A DNA stretch of 64,000 bases from Aphis gossypii (taxonomy: Eukaryota > Arthropoda > Insecta > Hemiptera > Aphididae). Positions within the stretch are counted from its first letter, which is position 1. Each line of letters opens with the position of its first letter. The DNA lies in contig NC_065531.1 of assembly GCF_020184175.1 (NCBI RefSeq), positions 44,537,213 to 44,601,212 of the forward strand, read 5' to 3'. This document shows, in pieces, positions 24,365 through 38,475 of the stretch. A program made the translations under genes and the position numbers. A model generated the notes under the pieces. The model saw nothing but the letters and a program-made list of their open reading frames with translations, made no database searches and had not been told where the DNA came from.

Positions 24365-27300
24365 ATTATTTATTTATTTATTATTATATTTTTCTATACC
24401 TACAATAATCTTTTTTTTATCATCCTTGGATACCGCTTTACTGTGAAGTTCAAACTGATAAAACCACTGTTAAATTGTTGTTACAACCATCAGATAACCA
24501 TCAGTAATATCAGATAAAATAAAAAGCTTCACAATTAATGTAATAGTAATTTGTTGTTAATTAAAATTACGTAAATACTGTCACAAATTAGTCATGTTTC
24601 ACTCTATAGTTTAATTGGTACTTTACTCATCATAACAAGTTTTATATTAAGTATACACAAAATTTGAGATGAAATTTTTTTAGAGGAAGTCAACATTTTT
24701 CAAATTTTTGTATTCACAATATTAAATTTAATGTTAGGTCTTTAAAATATAATATAATTACTAAGGGAAAGGGAATACACGAATCCCCTTTGAATCCGCC
24801 TCTATAATTTAACGAAGATACGTAAAGTCATATCATAAAACTATTTATTATATAATTAGACAAGATATTTTATCGGATGTTTCAAGATTTTCCGTACAGA
24901 CTTTTAGAACAACTATTTTGTGTTATGAAAGTGGAAGGAAGCAACTAGAGCTCAAATATTGGGAATGCTGAAATAATGTAATGATTATAGACCCGTGAAG
25001 GCTACGCTCCCACATCCATAAATACCACTCTTTAATTTATAAACTGCAATAAGTAATTATTATTCTAAAACAACATCAATATTTTTAGTATAAAAATATA
25101 TACTTTTATTTAATAACAAACCACTTTTTTACATTATCTTAAACTATATATAATTGTATAATCAGTGGCGTATTTACGGGGGGAGGTTCGGGTTCAACCC
25201 CCCCCCCCCCCCAAGAACCTATCATTTGAATCAGATATTGATAAATTTTTAAAATATATTGAACGTTTTAAAAATGTATATAATGTATACTATGCAAATA
25301 TAAAATGGTAAACACAAACACTCAGTCAACGATAGTCAACGGTGAAATAATGTTTGATATCTTATGATTTAGTCGATCTTATTTAAAATGTATAAGAATT
25401 TAATACGTTAATAGTAATACTACACTTTTCCATAGCGTATAATATCTATACAGTGCTATTTGGAGTGACCCTATCACAAAACTACCTTATAAACTATCCA
25501 TTCCCTTGTAGCCCGTACATGTGTACTTGATAGCTAATTGTTCATCAATTATAAGAATTGCAATCATGATGTATCATGAATTATGTCTTATGATCAAATC
25601 ATTAAAATTGTTTTTTTTTTGATAAATATCTTATATTTTAAAAATAAGATTGGTGATGTATATCTATAATTATTATAGGTAGGCCTAAAAAACAAGGAAT
25701 ACTAAATTTGAACTCGGGAGTGCTAAAGAGTAAAGACCCTTTTACACCCCAAAAAATAGTTTCGTAGTTACTATAGTTGCGTCAACACAAGGAATCACAC
25801 AGAAATCGTAAACCTATTTTATGTGATTACGAAATTTTCAAAACAAAGCTCTATATAATACCTCATTCATTTAAAACATAATATTATATGGCTGTTTATA
25901 GCCTATAAACACATAATGCGACAAAATTGTCATCCTTCAAAACCACTATTTTGATATGTTAACCACGGATTTGGGAATATTTAGATGCCGCAACGTATTA
26001 TTATATTAAACCATGACAACACTAATGGTTTTCGTTAAAAAAATAATTTTGTTAGTTATTTAATGAATATTATTGTCGCATAATCAAATTAAAATCTTTG
26101 CATTTGTAAAACCTACAATAGGATTTTTATTTCACTTTATTATTTACACTATATTGTACTGTATTAGTGTACCTACCCCTATGTAAGTTCTATAGTAATT
26201 AATACTATATAAATACTATCACATCAGCAAGAGTACATCGATTTACATAGATTTTCAAGGACGACTGTGATTATGTCTGTTCTATAAATTATAACTATGA
26301 AAATTGCAAATTTAATGTATATTTAAATACTTACTTTTGAAATAAAAATATCCGTGTCCGTTAAAATAGTGAGTAGTCGATCGTTTGAAATACGATTACG
26401 TGAAGTTATGGAGTGTTCAAGTTCCAAAGGTCCGTAGAAAAAATAAACATTCTAAAACCAATAAATTTCTCTCAACGTTTACATTTTTAAGGTACAAACT
26501 ACAAAGTATTTCCGTTTATACCTATGATGTACTACAATGTATAGACAATAATATATATATTATATGTGTTTACATTTATATATTTAAATATATTTAGTGG
26601 TTTAACAATAATACTAATCATCTTTAAGAATTACTTGTGGTGGTGGTAGAGAGTTACATCAATACATGTTACATATTACAGATTTTAGATTTAACATACA
26701 TTTTACAAATAAAGAATATAAATAAATTATACAAACCATTAATACATTAAGTACATTAATCATAATAATAAATGGTAATAGCAATTTTAACAATAATATT
26801 AACAGTAAATAAATAATTCTAAGAAAATAAATAATCACTTATTAATAGTATATCTTTAAGATTTCTGGTTCTTTAATATACATTTTTTTTTTTTTAATCA
26901 AAAGGCATAGAATTAAAGTATGTAAGACCTAGTAGTCAATGAATTTTCTACCAAAAGATTTTTTTGTGAATTTAATTTTTATATAAGCCTTAATTCTCTT
27001 TTGATATTGAAGTTAATAAATTCATCGGAGTTGTATTATTTCGTACCATCCATATAATCGCTATTTTTTTAAATGAACTTTTTACTGGTAATACATTAAA
27101 TATTGTAAAGTTTTCATTAGTAGAGCCTTATAGACAATTTTTATTTAAGCAGATTATAATAATAGTTTAATAATATTTAGTATTTTTACACTAAATCGGT
27201 ATTTTTAGAAAAACAGCAATAGTAAGTTATGTAGTTTCTCAGCGCTTATAATAAGTAAAATCGTTATTTTTTGTTTATTTATCTAATTCGTCCAAACTTG

Positions 27301-30300
27301 AACAAACAATACCGCATTTATACAAAAAACATTTTTGTTTATATTTTTAAGATTTGTTAGTTACAAAATAAACTTCTTAGAAAAACCTTGAATTAAAATT
27401 TCAATCCTCATTTATAAAAATTGAAAATGTTGTACAAAATTATTTGTAATTTTCGTGGTTTTGACAAATTTTGTATTAATTTGAACTTCCAATGCTTATA
27501 AACAAAAAATATTTTGTCAAAATTCTAACTATTTAATTGAGATATAAACAACTTATATAGCAATGAATATTTTAAAGATTTATTACTGGGTAACCTTGAA
27601 AAAACATCCATGCTACACGTTATATTTAAAATCAACATTAAAATACAAGTATAACAAGCTAAAAATACGAAAAAGAAATGTCAGTATTAAATAAATAAAA
27701 CTTTACCAATATCTAACAGTACCATCGAAACTCGCAAACTCGTAAATAAGTAAAAATAATTTGTAAATTAGATTTAATCTTTTTAATAAAAATAATAGAA
27801 AAATTGTTAGTGGCATTAAATGATTAAATATACATAATTTTATAAGTACGAAAAAAAAACTGTAAAATAGAAATAAAAACAATATTATTTTTTCAAACTT
27901 CTTCAAAGAACTTTTTATAGCTTTAAGGTTGAAATTGAAAAAAATATTTAGCTAATAGCTGATAACTGTGGCGTACTCATGGTGTCGGAAGAAGTGTTTA
28001 CACAATAAGTCAATAAATTATTTTCTTACATTGTATTATTTTATATTATTTTATAAAAACTGTATTATCCATAGTAGAAAATCTCAATAATTATTTTTAC
28101 TTCCAAGTTAATTCAATGCATATAAAATTCATGTTTTTCCTTATTTGTTGTTATGTTTTCTTGATACTAAAAAAAAAAAAAAAAAATAGGAATTTTTAAT
28201 TCTAACCTCTTAAAAGTACAAATTAGTTCCAATTCGCTATAAGAAAGCATCCAGATTTTTAAAAATTAATGCATTTTATTGACTACTTATAGTGTACACT
28301 TACACAAGAAAATACACATCATTGTAAAATTAATTCATTTATAGGTACCTCTGCTCAGAATCCAAAAAATATATAAATATTAAATGCGTGTATAGAATAT
28401 AATATACCCTCATATTGAACAAATTTCTCATTTTTATATTCAAATACCTACCAAAATGATTGATCAATATTATAATATTATATGGGTTAGATTATTTTAT
28501 TGGTCCAATTCGTTTTACAACAGTCCCAAAGTAATTTAAGCTTGCGTATTATTTTTCTTTATTGCGGTAAAAAACGTTTCTCAAACCTTGAAATTACATT
28601 TTATAAATGTATACAAAACGGATATTTTATTATTGTATAATTCTATGAAACCAAATTCTCCCGAGACCAAAAATAGGTACAGTTAAAAAATATGTTCTTA
28701 AACATTTATTTTGTGGCAATGTGTTAAAAAGAATCGAATTTCCAGAGTGGGTTCCTATATAATACTTCCTGTATTATAGTATTTTAGTATATACTATATC
28801 GTGTTCAAAACTACAAATTAATCTACTAAATCGTTCAAATATTTCTCCTATCATCATTTAATCTATCTATATATATATATGGCTAATGGATATTGGCTAT
28901 ATATATATATGTTTACTTACTTAGAAAAAAATCAATAAACCTAACGATATTACTACTATAAGCGTAGTAGACAAAGTAAATACATCATAAATAATTACTT
29001 ATGTTTTCAAATGTATAACATATATAATAGTATAAGTACCTCTACCCACATTTTTCATGAAGAAAATTTAAAAATAATATAAATCGTTTCTGGTTATTTT
29101 TTTTTCATTTATAATTAATAGCTATATTAGCGCCCACCCAAAAAATAATAAAATATAATATTATGGCATCAGTGAAAAGTTTGTTTTTTTCAGTTAAGGT
29201 GCTAGAAACTATTACAATATCATAATAATATATTATGTTTATATTTTATCAAAATATTACGATTGGCTTTTCTTGTAAAATGTTTTTTATTGCGTTTCCT
29301 AAAAATAGCATTTCACTTTTCACAATTACTTATATCGACGATTGATATTATAATAATAATGTTTTATTTATATATATATTATTTTATTGAGAAATCAGCT
29401 TATAACATTCTATAACTATCATATCTCAACAATTAATTATATAAATGGAAAATTATATTTTGGTATAGTATAAAATATTATTCTTCTACATTATAATAAC
29501 ATAAATAATTGTAAATAATAATGATATTAAGAAGATAATAAAATAATAAAAAGTGTTATTATTATGAAATAAAAATAGTAGACGGTGGAATATTATTTAA
29601 TAATATTGTTAATAAGTATATTAGGGTCCAAAGAGAGATTTGGATATTATATTTTTTGGTTGATGGTGACGCAATTATCTATGATACTGCTATATAGTGT
29701 AGTCATTGACGTACTATTATTTAAATAAGAGGTATGAAGTCACTTTCAGGCATTATTTCGAAGGCAGAAGTAAAAAGGTTATTTTATTTGACCGCTTTAT
29801 TTTTTATGCTAAAGAAGAGATGAGGTTTTTGTAATTGGGACATACTTTATACGAACTTGTATAAAACTTCGAGCATAGAATTCATTTGGCTAAATCCAAT
29901 GGCGTTATTGTTGATATTAAATTTTGAAAAAACATTTGTTTTAATTTTTTATCGCTTATTGGTAGTTACGTATTTTTATTGAAAATAATTTAAAAATTAT
30001 TCGCCATTAACATAAGGGATAAACAAAAATAACACTTCAATATTATGACGTAATTTAATCACAATTTTCCGAAGACGTATTTATAGTGAGTAAACATTTT
30101 TTATTTTTGCAACCATTTTATTTTTCAAAACACGACAGATAAAGATTGGCGAAACAAGTCAGCTAACATTTAAGGCCTGAAACCCAGGCTGAATGTGAAT
30201 GTTGGGGAAATTACTTAAGATAGATAGATTGTCAGTGCATTATTTATTTTCTCTATCTGACCCAAACACAACATAAGGCAAATTTACGTTCAACAAAACC

Positions 30301-31126
30301 AATTTTGTATTATTACTTGTTAGCTTTGACATTGGAGTGAATTGGCCTATTATCAAACTTAGATTTAAAAACATTATTATCATTATTATTATCCTGTTAG
30401 ACTATTGAAACAAATTACTTACTTAATAAAAAAACAATTTAATTTAACTTATTGAGAACAACAAATAATATTAATTGTTGTATTTAACTGTTGTTTAAAT
30501 AACTTATTAAACCTATAATCTAATCGTACGAAATATATAATATTGAATTATTGAAAACTTTGATGTTTATAAATGGAAATTCTAACGAATGATTTCTAAG
30601 TTTTTAAAATTGTATATATAGGTAAACCAATGATTAAGAACATTAAACTACGTGGTATATAAGCTTGAACATATATTATAGTGACTATGATTGTTTGACA
30701 ATTATAGTAATTATTATTTATATTAGTACCTACCTACATTAAAGTTGTATAATTTTTAAATATTTTTTGGCTATCATAATAGTCTTATGATTCATAACAG
30801 TTAGTCAAAAATATATTATATTTCATTATTAATAACAACTATAATTAAAGACTGTTTAGTTTTTAGTATATTAAATATTTTAAAAACACAAAAAATATAT
30901 TATAGGTATCAATATTTTCCAAAACATCGCCCATCTCAATGAAAATTAGTGGTTATCGTTTGACAAAAGAAATTCTGATCACCACAGTATAATCCCTTTC
31001 CCTCAAAGTTTTATCGAAACCACTAAAGCTTTAAATTATGTAAAAAGTATTTAAAAACAATATTGTCCTTAATAGTTTACTTAAAAAACATAATTTGAAT
31101 ACATGTATTATTAAAAAAAATTGCTA
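24365..31126. other. AT-rich intergenic sequence with transposon debris
   Basis: No gene was recognised. There are fragments resembling transposon termini near 24785 and 25163. A poly-A run lies near 28171-28187 and TA runs near 28869-28911. Open frames here, such as 26385-26597 and 27703-27906, have low-complexity AT-driven composition and no recognisable domain. Confidence 0.4.
25163..25215. mobile_element. Transposon terminus fragment with 15-nt C run
   Basis: CAGTGGCGTATTTACGGGG at 25163 resembles the terminal sequence of hAT-like elements that are common in insect genomes. It is followed by GGTTCGGGTTCAA and an uninterrupted run of 15 C at 25198-25212. A related terminus, CAGTGACGTATTTA, occurs at 37154. 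No partner end was found. Confidence 0.35.
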
Positions 31127-31400
31127 CTATATTATATTTGAATAATATTACTACTACCGTTTAAATAGTTGTACTATTACAATTTGAATAGTTTTACTAT
31201 AAGATTTTAACAGTTTTATTACTACATTTAAGCAGTTTTACTACTACAATTTGAACAGTTTTACTATTACATTTGAGTAGTTTTACTACTTCATTCAAGT
31301 AGTTTTACTGCTAATACATTCTATTAGTTTTGCTATTGAAATTTTAATGAAACCATTATTAGATTCTAATAGTTTTACTATTAAATTCTAATACTAATTA
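31127..31400. repeat. Degenerate tandem repeat, about 28-bp unit
   Basis: About nine diverged copies of a unit built on AGTTTTACTACTACATTTGA follow one another. Each carries a TAGTTTTACTA or CAGTTTTACTA core. The array ends roughly 90 bases before a candidate coding exon. Confidence 0.8.
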
Positions 31401-31489
31401 CTTTATTATATTATAGTGTATCCCTTTATAATGTGTGTATTTAATGACGCCGCCCGTCGTCAACGTCCGCCCATCAACTCTCGTTGCAG

Positions 31490-31625
31490 CGTGGACTATA
31501 CAAAATATCAGATCAACCGGATAACTATTTTACAACTGATGATATCGCGATTCGTCTGACTTACATTTCCGACACGGATATACGCGTGCTTGGATTTCGA
31601 TTTAAGCCAGAGACAGCTCACTCCG
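31490..31625 (+). CDS. Candidate isolated internal coding exon
   Basis: An acceptor CTCTCGTTGCAG ends at 31489 and a strong donor GTAAGT starts at 31626. The 136 bases between them are open in one frame for 45 codons plus one base. The product begins RGLYKISDQPDNYFTTDD and continues IAIRLTYISDTDIRVLGFRF before KPETAHS. The base composition is balanced and CpG-rich compared with its surroundings, like the confirmed exons here. The alternation of hydrophobic residues with a Y-x-SD-x-D-x-x-V-x-GF-x-F pattern is reminiscent of the last strands of CUB domains, but this is only a suggestion. No other exon of the gene was found; its introns must be long. Confidence 0.45.
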
Positions 31626-34600
31626 GTAAGTTTAATTAGTCACAATCAATTAGGCTAACTGTAGTAGGTAACTATATAATATATAGGTATAGTCGTTGTT
31701 CAGCTAAAGTTCGCCCCTGCTATAACAGTCGTTTATTAATTAGTCAAAGCCGTAGGTAAACCTATAACTATTCTATGGCTATGGTGGGGAGGAGCGTAAT
31801 AAATTGCATTCGTTTATCGCGAGAAATCGCTAGTTTTCACTCGTCCGATTTGTAACAGGCGTCGTAAGTATAAGCAATATAATATGATATGCACAACATT
31901 TACACTTTATATCAAACTTCGCTGTGACTGTGAACAATAATAGTTAATAATAAATACGTAGTATATGCGACGACCCTCTCCGACAACTTTAACAACGTAT
32001 CGTACTTCGTTATTATTGTTTAAGATTCCGAGAGCAGCTATGAATGTATTGATTTTATAATAATGTATTTTATTATTTATTATTTTTATTATTTTATTTT
32101 TTTGTCTGTCATTATTTTTTGAAGCAGTAAAAATACTTTGATTTTCAACTCTGGGGATTCTTTCTGATAGCATATTTGGTCTTGTTGGTACTTTTGGGAG
32201 TTATAAGTAAAAATATCCCAAGGACTTATCTTCATTATTAGGAAAATATAAAAAAAGTAATTGAGGAAAAATGGAAATTTTTAAAATAAACCAGTTTTGA
32301 AAAAAATGGATTTCTTTGTTTTATTATTATTCAACAACAAATAAGTACCTCCTTTAAATTATTCGCTTGATCAAAATTCTTGAAAATTTAATAGAATATC
32401 TCACATAAGTTGTTCTTATATATGTAAAAATACAAAGGCATATTTTTTTCAAAGCATTTAAAGTTAAAATTCAATCAAAATCGTCAACATTTATAAGCTA
32501 TAAATATTTTGTGGTAAAAAAAATATAAAATTTTCAATTTTTATTACTTCACTTGAAAATGTAATATAGTATTCCTCATAAGTTTTTCATATTTTATCTA
32601 CAAAATCTAAAAAAAAATATAGATAATTATTTTTTATAAACATTTGAAGCTTAAATTTAGACAAAATTACATATTTAAACAATGGATAACGATGTTCGTT
32701 GTTTCGTTATGATTTAAAAACCTTACTCGTATGGCCTTACAATTTTTACACTGGTATACTATGAATTTTACTTTACACAATAACATTTTCAAAGTGTGGT
32801 TATGTTATTAATTTAAAGATATTAGTTTCTTATACAATAATACCGTGAACTAATTCACACTATTTTATGGTAATTAGCACAAATATTAACTCAAAAGTTA
32901 ATAATAATAATATAATAAAATCAATATTTTTTGCAAAAATAAATCAATCTATCCTAGCACCGCAATTATAAAATAAAATACTTTAATAGCAATATCAAAA
33001 AATATAATATGTCCTTCGCTCAGAGTTGTTTTTCGTTTATAATGAGATATTGTTGAATTCAAATTTAACACATCTGTTACAATGACCTACTTATACACCT
33101 ACTATACAACAAAATTATATCAACTTGATGACTTTTTATTAGTTCACCATCTGTTAACTGTTAACTTCTAACTTAAACGAAAAATCTTAAATATATTATC
33201 GCGGTGTTATATTAGACGAAAGGATCTTCGGATGTTGAATTATCGAGGACTTGCCGAACCTAGTATACTATTGAGTATTTCGAGCAACATATAATCATAT
33301 GTTCAATAATATTTTAAGGGTTGTTTTATATGTGTTACATGATTATCTGAGCTCCTTGCTGGTCTGGTATAAGTAAGTAGATAAGATATGCCTATCTAAG
33401 TGCTCTGTTCTGAATTTATGCATGACAATTTGCTCTCTCTGCAGATAGTCGAGTAGTTTGCAGTATAATCCAATTTGACAATTTTTTATTATTATTTTTT
33501 TTTTAAGATCCCATATAAGCACATATACCAACCTATTATATTATTAAAAGGTTTATAAAATTGTTTGAAATCGCGTAGCCGTGAAATATCGTATTTAACT
33601 AAGAGTTTTTTTATTTTATTCGAATGGTGAATTTAGAGTTGATAAACCAGGTTATAATATTATTGATACTATACTAAAATTTAAATAATTGACACATTGT
33701 TGACTAATCCGAAAGTAATTTTGTCCAATTTTAATTGTCCAAAATTTCTTTAAATCGAAAATACATTAAGACTTTTTTTCAATCAATTATTATACTATCC
33801 AAATAGTTTAAATCCATTTGTTATATATTACATTTATTATATGAACTGTGTGCGTTAATAGAAGTAGCATAAAAACCTTATTTTACTCATTTTTATCAAG
33901 CAATATTTTATGTGTTATAAATTATAATATTTTTATCACAGAGTTGGCAAATTGATTTTGTTTGAATACGTTACACGTACAATTACAAAATACAATAGTC
34001 AATAACATTTTTATTCTAAAATTTATCCACCTTCACAAAAATTGCTGTAGACCTATTAATTTTTAACTGATAATATTCTGCTCCAACTAAATACTTATTT
34101 CATTATTTATATATATACATAGTTGAACACCCCTGAAATTATATTATAACTTGCACTTATACAGTTATGTGAATATTTAACGCCCAACTGTGTTTGTCTT
34201 TGCACAAAATAATAGTGTTATTGATGAATGTTAAGATTTAAAATATGAATAAATTCTTGTATTTAGTTACGTTCGCTGGATATGATTGTTTATCTTACGT
34301 TACAAATTATAATACTGTACTCGTCCACTGGTGCATTTATAATATATGCGCTCTGATATCACTACTCCCACAAAATAATATTGATATTTCACAAAAATTA
34401 TATTTTTTATAATGCTTTATATTCTAGGTAGATATATAAGGTACTTTATAAAATGTAAGTTAAATAAGATAAATATATTATTAAATAATATATTAAGGAG
34501 AATATTATAATTTATTTAGAGTGCAATAGTTTTCTCATCTAGGCATTCTAAACTACAGTCCTTCACTGTTGCCGTCCCTAGAATTTGGCAGCACTTGGAA

Positions 34601-34689
34601 AATTTGTTTCTTTTCCAACTTCAACACTTAAATTCGCCACTGTATTCATCTATTACAATGAAATACTATCGTATTGTATAATATTAATA
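31626..34689. other. AT-rich sequence, possibly intron of the 31.5 kb exon
   Basis: No further exon could be supported. A less AT-rich patch at 33196-33280 contains no convincing splice-bounded frame. Confidence 0.35.
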
Positions 34690-35012
34690 CACTATAACAG
34701 TAGTTCTCAACTGAGGTGACATGGACCAAGCTTAGGGGTGTCACGAAAAATCAATGAAAAAAAGACAACAACATTTAAAGTAAATACATTTTTACGAAAA
34801 AATCATATTATTTTATTCATATTAGTACCTATCAACGTTTTGAACGTTTATTTCTGTGTACTATACTATTTTTTTTAATAATAGAATAATTTTTAAATAT
34901 TTAATATACAACTAAGATTAATTATTATTTTGATGTTAGGGTGACACCATGTTTGATTCTAGTGGTTAAAGGTGACATGAATCAAAAAAGGTTGAGAAAT
35001 ACTGCACTATAA
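34690..35012. mobile_element. hAT-type MITE, 307 bp, with perfect 8-bp target duplication
   Basis: The element proper is 34698-35004. It starts CAGTAGTTCTCAACTG and ends GGTTGAGAAATACTG, which are inverted repeats of the CAGTGGTTCTCAA type used by hAT elements. The 8 bases CACTATAA flank it exactly on both sides (34690-34697 and 35005-35012). The interior has no coding capacity but holds inner inverted segments (GGTGACATG and related). It is non-autonomous. Confidence 0.88.
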
Positions 35013-37153
35013 TAACGTACTTGGGTTTCTGGTTAGATTGTAATTAAATTGCATACACAACGCGCCGTCACGCAAAAAATATTCGTACCAATAAAATATT
35101 GTTAGTGCGTATTTTTTGATTCTTTAAAAGTTATAATAACTTATAACGTTGTTAGTCCTGTTCACGAAAATAAGAAGAAGTCAAAAAGTGATTTCTCTTT
35201 TCATTTTTATACAACACGATTGAAATATTTATACATAAATACTTCTAATATCACATCACTTTTATTTTGTAAAGTTTACTTGATATTATACCTATATACG
35301 TAAAATGTAATATATTATAATTTACTTTAAAACTACATTATAATTGATTTTCTTCCTTTCTCGTCACAGCAATATCCATCGTACTATTTTTTCAAACAAA
35401 ATTTAATAACATGACGTGAATACAGAAACGTCGGAATATAAATAGGTACCTAAGTATAATACGTATGTATATAGTATATTGTGTAATGCGTCATATCATT
35501 TAATGATAGAAATTACATTTTTTAATTGAATTGAGTTTTAAAACAATTAATGTGAATGTATAAACATATACACATAATTTAATGCACATACTTGTTTTTA
35601 CGAATACAAATTTGAATACCTATGCGTCTTAAATTATAACATGTTCACTTTTAGATATTATCTATTTCTTTTAAAAATGTATTTTATATTTATAAAACAA
35701 TATGTTCTACTATAAATGATAATACAATATAAATAATATTATACTGAAATTAAACGGATAAAGATATTTGTAAAATCAGTAGCGGTAATCCCTCATGACC
35801 CCTTTAAAATTTGTCCCACAGTAGATAAGTCAAAATATGTATAATATCGTGTAATATTACAAAAAAATAAATAAAGATTATTTTAGTTTTTAGTTATAAC
35901 TTACGATATGAAATATATTATGTAAGTACAGTTTTTACTTGTATTATAAACATTTATTTATATTACACAACAGGCGTGGGTTAGACATATAGCCAACATA
36001 CTGAATCGGATTTAGAATTGGAATATTTTTAAAAGTCCACATATTAAAAACAATTTCCATACCTACTATTTAAGGAACATAAAAGCAACGCTCTCTATTT
36101 CATCACGTCTGAACTAAACAGTATTATTTAAAACGTTAACTGAGGTTAAAATACTTAAAGACAAGTTATAAAATAATTATAATAGCTGCAGCATTGTTCT
36201 ATCTGTTTTAATTTGTGTTGAAACGCAAACGTCCTTATTATTATTATTTATTATATCTTTCCACTTTCACTGACCCGCGTCGTTATATATATACGGTTCG
36301 CTTAGATGATGAGTCAAGATTGAACAAATATAACTATTTTAGAGGTCAACCATAATTGTTTGATAATAATTTAGAACGATAAAGTGACATCAGCAAACTG
36401 TTTTTATAATAAAAAGTCTATTCAAATATAGATTATAAGGTATTAAACTGTGAATACATTTCTTTCAATAAACTATTCGCAAGTCTTTCGTGTATTTCTA
36501 TTATAATAATGGAGTACCATACCTATAAATTGAGGTTGGATATAAGACAATTTCAATGGAATGATGAATAATAAATATAATATTAATAATAATGATGATA
36601 ATATATAATTTCACGGAAAAATGATCAATAATATTGAAGTGCCCGTATTCAAATAATTTACAAGTGGTATTGTGACAGTTTGTTATTGTTGATTGTTATC
36701 GATTTATAACAAAATAATTTTGTAAAAGGAAAGCTTTTTTAGATGGTATTTAGTATTATAGCTGTTATGACAAAATAGTATAGTACAATATAGAAATTTA
36801 AATTTTTACCCTTCAACTACAGTATACAAGACAAAACATCACTATATTGTAATTACTATAATTTGACTCTATCGTTAGTATACGTCCAATAACATAAATA
36901 AGACTAATATTACATCACCTATTAAAAAACTAAAAGACAAATAACTTTTTTAGAATATAACATAAAAAAAAAAATTAAGACTGTATAACCCTGATTGTGA
37001 TGACCTGCATATTGCATAAACATTAATAGTCTATTATTATAATTCCGACTGATGTTACCCGAAAACTCTTATCTCCGTGAGATTCTTTTTTCTCTCATTA
37101 TTTACTATATGTTTGATAATAAATAAATATTTGTAGTCACTTTGTATTATACC

Positions 37154-37270
37154 CAGTGACGTATTTATTATAGCAGGAAGGTCAAATGCTATTGTACTAA
37201 TCATAATAACACCTCCTCCCCGTCGGGCCTTCATGTATTCTGACAGAACCATTACACTGCCGGGACTGCC
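37154..37270. mobile_element. Decayed transposon terminus fragment
   Basis: CAGTGACGTATTTATTATAG at 37154 shares 13 of its first 14 bases with the terminus at 25163 (CAGTGGCGTATTTA). It is followed by unusually GC-rich sequence for this region. No opposite end was identified. Confidence 0.3.
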
Positions 37271-38475
37271 CACCCAATAGTGACAAGCTAAATACAAATA
37301 TTTAACACTGTGATATGTACCATTCTAATATTTTAGTTTATACTCAGCTCATTAAAGAAATCAAGTATCTACATAGTATACATGTAATAGTGTTAGCGAA
37401 TTTATTCATTTTTCATTAACCAAAGATCAACAGTATCCACCCTCAAACATTTTATTTAAATATTCAAATAAAATCTATGGTACTGCTGAGTAGTAATTTA
37501 TCAAGTGAGTAATAATAATATTATAAATATATTTTAAAATAAATTATAATCTTTAGGTATAATAAGTAGATACATTCAGTGATTGCGGTATCATTATAGT
37601 ACCTAATCTAATATAACATCAAGAGTTAAAACAAATAAAAAATTAATCATTCAATATTATTTGATATTTATAGATATAAAAATTAAATTCAATAATCTGG
37701 TTATAAAATTAATAGTATGATTGATAAAAGTACGGTTGTCGTTTAAAAATCAAAAACTGAAAGTTGATTTACCAAAAACGTATAAGGGTGGATAAATTAA
37801 GGTTATTATTCCAAATGCACTGATATGTATAATTAAACCACATTTTGTACACTGAACTTCCTAATAAAACCTAACAAAAACCTAACAGTTCCATTTTAAA
37901 TAATTAAATCAATATCGCGTAACTTGCCATTATTATATTCTCAAGAAAAGGCATTCTCTTTTTATAAAATATTTGTAATGTTTTCAAAAAGTAGTGGTTT
38001 AAATGGCCTACAACTTGTTCTGCTTGTTTTTAGTATCTAATTATTATGCAAAAGCAGCGGTGGAAAATTATGCAAATGTGTATAATGTAATTTGCTAATT
38101 TCGCCTCATTATTTAATTAATTACTATAATAATATTATATAACGTAATATAATAGTTTTAAACTGTACTTATTATTTAATGTCTATATTTATATCTATAG
38201 ATATTTTGTCACATTGGTACACATCAGTATCACTGTAATTTTCTTATGAAAACAGATTACATTTTAAGTAAGTATAAAGGAAAAGAGTTTACCGAAGAAA
38301 TTAGATTAAATTATTATAGGTTATAACCATTATTATAATTTATGAGATAAAATGAAAAAAAAAACATTTTACTCCCTCATTCATCCACAAGTAAATGGAA
38401 GTTTCCCTAATGCATCCCGAAATAACCCTAATTTAATGTCCTGAGGGCTGAATACATCTAAAATAAGATATCATC

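Noticed and set aside
31127..31400. CRISPR-like regular spacing of AGTTTTACTA units
   Set aside because: Units are directly adjacent and all parts diverge; there are no conserved repeats separated by unique spacers, and the host is an animal.
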